Shown: piece by piece, positions 59,894-64,000 of the stretch
Layout: every line of letters starts with the position of its first letter
How positions within the stretch are numbered: position 1 is the first letter of the stretch
Source of the DNA: Euptelea pleiosperma
Lineage: Eukaryota; Streptophyta; Magnoliopsida; Ranunculales; Eupteleaceae
Reading direction: 5' to 3'
Assembly (NCBI GenBank): GCA_035048495.1
Contig: CM068553.1
Coordinates: 20,027,190-20,091,189 of the forward strand
Length of the DNA stretch: 64,000 nt
The notes under the pieces: model-generated
Told to the model about the DNA's origin: nothing
Seen by the model: only the letters and a program-made list of their open reading frames with translations
Databases searched by the model: none
Translations under genes and position numbers: made by a program

Positions 59894-60976
59894 AAGTCGC
59901 CTCCACTTGCAGGGATTGGCACCGAAGAACCTCCCTTCTTGCAGGCACGCCTGCAACTCACTTCACCGCCGTGCTCTTTTCCTTCATTGCAACTCCACCG
60001 CGGCAACTACAGAGTTGCAAGACCACCATCTTCTCTCCGTTCGGGTTGCCAATCTGCCACCCCTAGTTGCAGGCCAAGCTGTAACTCTTTTCACCAGTAA
60101 AAAGCTCCACTCAGCCCTCTCTTTGCACCAAAAACCAGCCAACACATCCATCTTGCTGGCTAGATTAGTGCGCCAGTCACCTGTTCATGCTCTACACCAT
60201 GGACCTGCAACTCCGAGCGATCAAACCAGTAGAAACACCACCTCCTCCACCAAGGAGCACCAACGGTGCTGCTCTTCCTCATACAACCAGCACCGCCTTT
60301 CTCTCTTCACGAGTTCCACCAGCAAGCACTCCACCTATTGTCCACTCTCCTTGCTACTGAACTGCAAGGTTCATATGGTGTTAGTCTTCACAACACCAAC
60401 CTGCTCATCCTTCACAAAGGTGAACCTATCTCTCATCGTTTCTCTCTGTACCTCTCCCTACTCTCTGTCTCTCTCTCTCTCTCTCTCTCTAGAATTCTCT
60501 AAAAGTTCTTTCATGTTTTCTCCCTCTACTTTTACCTCTCTTTTCTCTTTCTAGATCTCTCCTCACTTTCTCTCTCTAGACATATCTCTCTCTCTCTCTA
60601 GTCAGTTATTGTAATTGAAGTTATGTTCTTACATTTTTTATATTTTATTTAGTTTAATGGAATTGATTTTAGCATAGCTTTTGTACGAGTTTCTTGCTTG
60701 TTTGTTCTTTAATTCTCTAAACCCAAAATCATGTTTTGAAATCTCCAATCCACCACTCTCACCCCTACATAGACTTCAGAGCAATTTCTATAAAAAAAAA
60801 AACTGTCATTTTATGTCCTTGATTGCGCACACTAACCCTGAGTGTTGATCAACATCCGACATGAATCCCTATGCTAGAATCTCTGAATTTTGCAGGAAAT
60901 CTCGGATAAATTATAAATCTTGTTGATTCTAGGGTTTCCGTAACCAACGACGCGGAAAAATCCTACTTTCATATTC

Positions 60977-62280
60977 CGAGGATCATTGAGGCTCAGACCA
61001 GCGATCTAGAGTTCGAGGAAACGCGAGCAAAGATTACCAGGGGCTCAGGACCAGAGGGTTGGACTATTCAGCCAAACAATAGCATCCGGTTTAACAGACG
61101 GTTATGTGTACCGGACAACACCAACCTTCGAGAGGACATCATATCAGAGGCGCACCGTTCTAGACTCACCATTCATTCCGGTGCTATGAAGATGTACCAG
61201 GACTTGAGACGCCAATTTTGGTGGAGAGGGATGAAGAGGGACATCGCCTCATTCGTTTCCAGATGTCTTACTTGTCAGCAAGTAAAGACGGAGCACCAAC
61301 GACCAGCAGGACTTTTACAACTATTACCAGTAGCGGAATGGAAATGGGACCATATCACGATGGACTTCGTGACAGGACTACCAGAGACTCGTCAAGGATT
61401 TGATGCAGCGTGGGTTATTGTGGACAGACTGACCAAGCCTACACAGTTTTTAGCTATGAAGGCGACTGATAAGGTGCCAGCATTAGCACAGCTTTATGTT
61501 GACGAGATCGTCAAACTTCATGGAGTTTCATTTTCGATCGTGTCAGATCGCGACCCGCGCTTCACATCCCATTTTTGGCAGGGACTTCAGACGGCTTTGG
61601 GGACTCAACTTCAGCTCAGCACAGCATACCACCCCCAGACCGATGGGCAGTCAGAGAGGATGATTCAGATATTGGAGGATATGCTCCGAGCATGTGCACT
61701 GGACTTCGGAGGGAGTTGGAGTAAACATCTACCTCTAGCAGAGTTTGCTTACAACAACAGTTTCCAGGCGAGTATCGGCATGGCACCTTTCGAGGCACTA
61801 TATGGCAGACCTTGTAGATCACCCCTATGTTGGGCAGAAGTTGGAGAGCGTTCACTATCAAGACCAGAGATCGTCCAGGAGACCACTGAGAAGGTGAAGA
61901 TCATTGGAGACAGACTGTTGGCAGCACAGAGCAGACAGAAGAGCTATGCGGATAGACATCGGAGACCACTTGAGTTCCAGATCGGCAATAAAGTCTTCTT
62001 GAAGGTGACTCCACGTAAGGGAACTATCTGTTTTGGGAAGAAGGGTAAGTTAGCACCGCGCTTCATCGGACTGTTTGAGATCCTGAGGAGAGTAGGACAA
62101 GTTGTGTATCAGTTGGCACTTCCACCGCAACTTTTGAGCATCCATGATGTTTTCCATGTATCCATGCTTCGGAGATACGAGCCAGATCCTACACACGTCA
62201 TCGACTATCAGGAGCTACACCTTCAAGCAGATGCAGCGTACGAGGAGCGACCAGCTCGCATCTTGGATTCCAAGGAATAG
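60977..62280 (+). pseudogene. Integrase (chromovirus)
   Basis: Continues in frame from 58932. The N-terminal zinc domain has C-X2-C at residues 27/30 counted from the Met at 61186. The catalytic triad is D60 (TMDFVTGLP), D121 (SDRDPRF) and E157 (GQSERMI), with 35 residues between the last two. The C-terminal GPF/Y-like part is 'PRFIGLFEIL' (about 291-300). The frame is open to TAG 62278-62280, after which the chromodomain follows in frame. Its role is insertion of the cDNA. Confidence 0.92.
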
Positions 62281-62403
62281 GTATCGCGCACCAAGACTAT
62301 CCGATTGGTCAAGGTGTTGTGGCAACATCATGACATGGAGGAGGCAACATGGGAACTAGAATCTAAGATGTATGAAAAGTATCCGGATTTATTTCCGTGG
62401 AGT
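62281..62403 (+). pseudogene. Chromodomain of the integrase, behind a stop
   Basis: The frame encodes 'IRLVKVLWQHHDMEEATW' and 'ELESKMYEKYPDLF', a typical chromovirus chromodomain. In this group it directs insertion to methylated-histone chromatin, which explains residence in heterochromatin. A TAG just before it separates it from integrase, so readthrough would be needed. Confidence 0.88.
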
Positions 62404-62441
62404 GATATGATTAGATTTAAATTCTGGGATGGAATTTTTTT

Positions 62442-62453
62442 GAGGGGGAGAGG
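62442..62453 (+). other. Polypurine tract
   Basis: GAGGGGGAGAGG, one base before the 3' LTR start TGTAATACCC. This is the plus-strand primer site and fixes the LTR boundary. Confidence 0.85.
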
Positions 62454-62454
62454 T

Positions 62455-64000
62455 TGTAATACCCTCAACTTTTTGAAAGGCATTTTTGACTTTTTATGAG
62501 ATTTGTCCAAGGTTGACTTGTTTATTCGACTATATAAATGATTATTTGAAACCCTAATAAACTCTTATACCTAATTGGTTTAGGACACTAGAGTCATCTA
62601 GGCCCCGGTATAGCTTATTTTTAACTTTTATCGTATTTAGAGCATTTCAAATATTTACTTGTTTATTGCATTGTGTTGATCATTGTGTGTTTGAACAATT
62701 AGTCATATTCTAGTTAAACCCTAGGAGAGGTCCACCAAGTTATGGAACCTAACTCTAAGTGTAGGTTAAGTTTTTGACCATTTAGTGAGGTAGGTGCCCA
62801 AACCCTAATTGGGGTGTGCCCTGACTGAGAGATGTATGTGGTGAGACTTTAATATTAATAATTATGTACCTAATATTTTGTAATATTATTTTATGTTTTA
62901 GAGATTTTTTGGGTTTATAAATAATCTTAAATGAAGCCTAATTGATATATATGGGCCTTGGGCCTATTTCTAATCCATTAGTAATGTAAAATAAGAGTTT
63001 TTGAGGGTTCAAAAAGTCATCCCTTTAATAGTTACGAATTTCAACAAAATAGAAACCCTAATCCTTCCCTAAACCTATTTATGAAAACCCTAAAGCTTTA
63101 GAAGCTTTCACAAACTAAACTTCATTGAAGAATAGAGAAAGCTCCATTAAACCTTCATCCGAGCACCGATAGTAAGAAGGGGGAATTGACGGGGACTCCG
63201 ATTAGAAGAACATACTCCGAGGAGAGGACGATCCGACAACTTTCAAATTTGAGAAAACTTTTGATTTTCATTAAAGTTCAAGAAACATTAAGGTAAGTGT
63301 GTTTGATCCATCCTATACTTGTTTTTCTTCAAGATTTTATTTTTCTTTCATTAGATAATGGTTGATATTCATTATAAATTAATTTTAACAATATTTACTC
63401 TATTCTTATTGAGTTGATCTTTATTTTGGGCCACCATGATGGGTTTGGCCATAGTTTATTTTGTACCTATAACGGATGACTATATTCTTTATCATTTTCG
63501 TTCTATTTTTATGATTTAAATATTTTTATAATTATTTTTTCCAAATACCTCTATGAATCTATTTTTTAAAACTGTTTAGTTTGTATTTTTTTGATTTGTA
63601 TTGATTAAGTTATGATTTTTCTAAGTTGTTGGACTTTACCAAAAAAATCAGAATTCTAGATTTTACACGGTCCTCTTTACTTAGAATTTTGATCTATATT
63701 TTTAATCTAAATATTTTTATAATTATTTTTCTAGATATCTCTATCAATCTAGTTTTAGAACCTTTAAGTTTGTATTTTTTTTATTTGTATTAATTAAGTT
63801 ATGATTTTTCTAAGATGTTGGACTTTAGCAAAAAAACCAGAATTCCAGATTTTATACGGTCTACTTCACTTGGGATTTCGATCTATATTTTTAACCTAAA
63901 TATTTTTATACTTATTTTTTCTAGATATCTCTATCAATCTAGTTTCTATAACCTTTGAGTTTATATTTTTCTGATTTATATTTATTAAGTTATGATTTTT
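62455..64000 (+). mobile_element. 3' LTR of the chromovirus, cut by the window end
   Basis: It starts TGTAATACCCTCAAC. From 62717 it matches the 5' LTR from 45815. The first 262 bp are the part missing from the 5' LTR. The 5' LTR carries a short insertion relative to it near 45950-45975. The ~190 bp tandem repeat begins at about 63580 (anchors 63606, 63797, 63988). About 1.9 kb of the LTR lies beyond the window. Confidence 0.9.

Larger units (their letters stand above)
58933..60971 (+). mobile_element. Solo OTA-like LTR inserted in pol, plus strand
   Basis: It starts TGATATTCGCTTAAAAGTGC and ends CTACTTTCA, 2039 bp, TSD TATTC. It is the shortest family LTR here. After about 75 bp it jumps (CTCCTAC/CAATCTGGG) past the ACGT cluster and tRNA-like module. 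It keeps the core-promoter hairpin (59304-59329) but with the TATA site decayed, a degraded hairpin near 59486, an intact one at 59873-59893, a further inverted repeat TTGCAGGC/GCCTGCAA (59939-59956), and a (TC)n tract near 60470-60490. ORFs are low-complexity or unrecognisable. Confidence 0.95.
45815..64000 (+). mobile_element. Tekay/Del-like chromovirus, old and broken, runs off the window
   Basis: Order: 5' LTR without its first 262 bp, iMet-type PBS, gag with CCHC knuckle, protease, RT, RNase H, integrase, chromodomain, PPT and 3' LTR. The chromodomain and PBS type place it among chromoviruses, most like Tekay/Del. Removing the three solo LTRs (50210-53340, 53486-56899, 58933-60971), each with one TSD copy, restores colinearity of the coding parts. 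Other breaks are two amber codons in gag, a 2 bp deletion before RT, TGA before RNase H, TAG before the chromodomain, and Asp-to-Asn changes in the RT and RNase H active sites. It cannot be autonomous. Confidence 0.88.

Overview
This window is heterochromatic plant nuclear DNA, probably pericentromeric or centromere-flanking. The basis is a 20.7 kb array of a 177 bp satellite followed without a gap by nested Ty3/gypsy LTR retrotransposons. I see no host gene. PBS types (tRNA-Asp-like and initiator tRNA-Met), the DLGA protease, 'FMDD' reverse transcriptase and a C-terminal chromodomain place the elements in two plant lineages: an Athila/Tat-like (OTA) family and a Tekay/Del-like chromovirus. 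The species cannot be told from the sequence.

Layout. (1) 1-20737: about 117 monomers of the 177 bp satellite with patchy higher-order structure (885 bp 5-mer, 1062 bp 6-mer, displaced blocks 18, 19, 29 and 73 monomers apart). (2) 20738-37700: a plus-strand LTR of the OTA-like family, split by a nearly intact minus-strand element of the same family at 22519-36975 (TSD TGCAC, both LTRs, PBS, gag-pro-RT-RNaseH-IN with one in-frame stop). (3) 37701-45814: LTR fragments in both orientations and a deletion derivative (40857-45814) that keeps LTR parts, PBS, leader and 3' untranslated region but has lost all of gag-pol. (4) 45815-64000: an old, degraded Tekay/Del-like element. Its 5' LTR lacks the first 262 bp, its 3' LTR runs off the window, and its coding region is cut by three solo LTRs (TSDs TCCAG, TCACC/CCACC and TATTC), two of the OTA-like family and one of its own.

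Order of events inferred: the chromovirus came first. Solo LTRs and OTA-like copies then landed in it or were joined to it by recombination, and the 22519-36975 element is the youngest, with LTRs differing at only about a dozen positions by eye. The satellite/LTR junction at 20737/20738 and the LTR/LTR junction at 45814/45815 lack matching target duplications, so the block was probably assembled partly by ectopic recombination.

Most interesting signals: two structured modules shared by otherwise divergent LTRs of the OTA-like family. One is a tRNA-like A-box/B-box pair with an exact 31 nt spacing in five places. The other is a recurrent 9-11 bp stem hairpin (CCGGAGTTGCA arm) downstream of the predicted TATA boxes, so likely in the RNA leader. 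Further points are a hairpin upstream of the TATA box, a 12 bp dyad in every satellite monomer, and a ~190 bp tandem repeat inside the chromovirus LTR.
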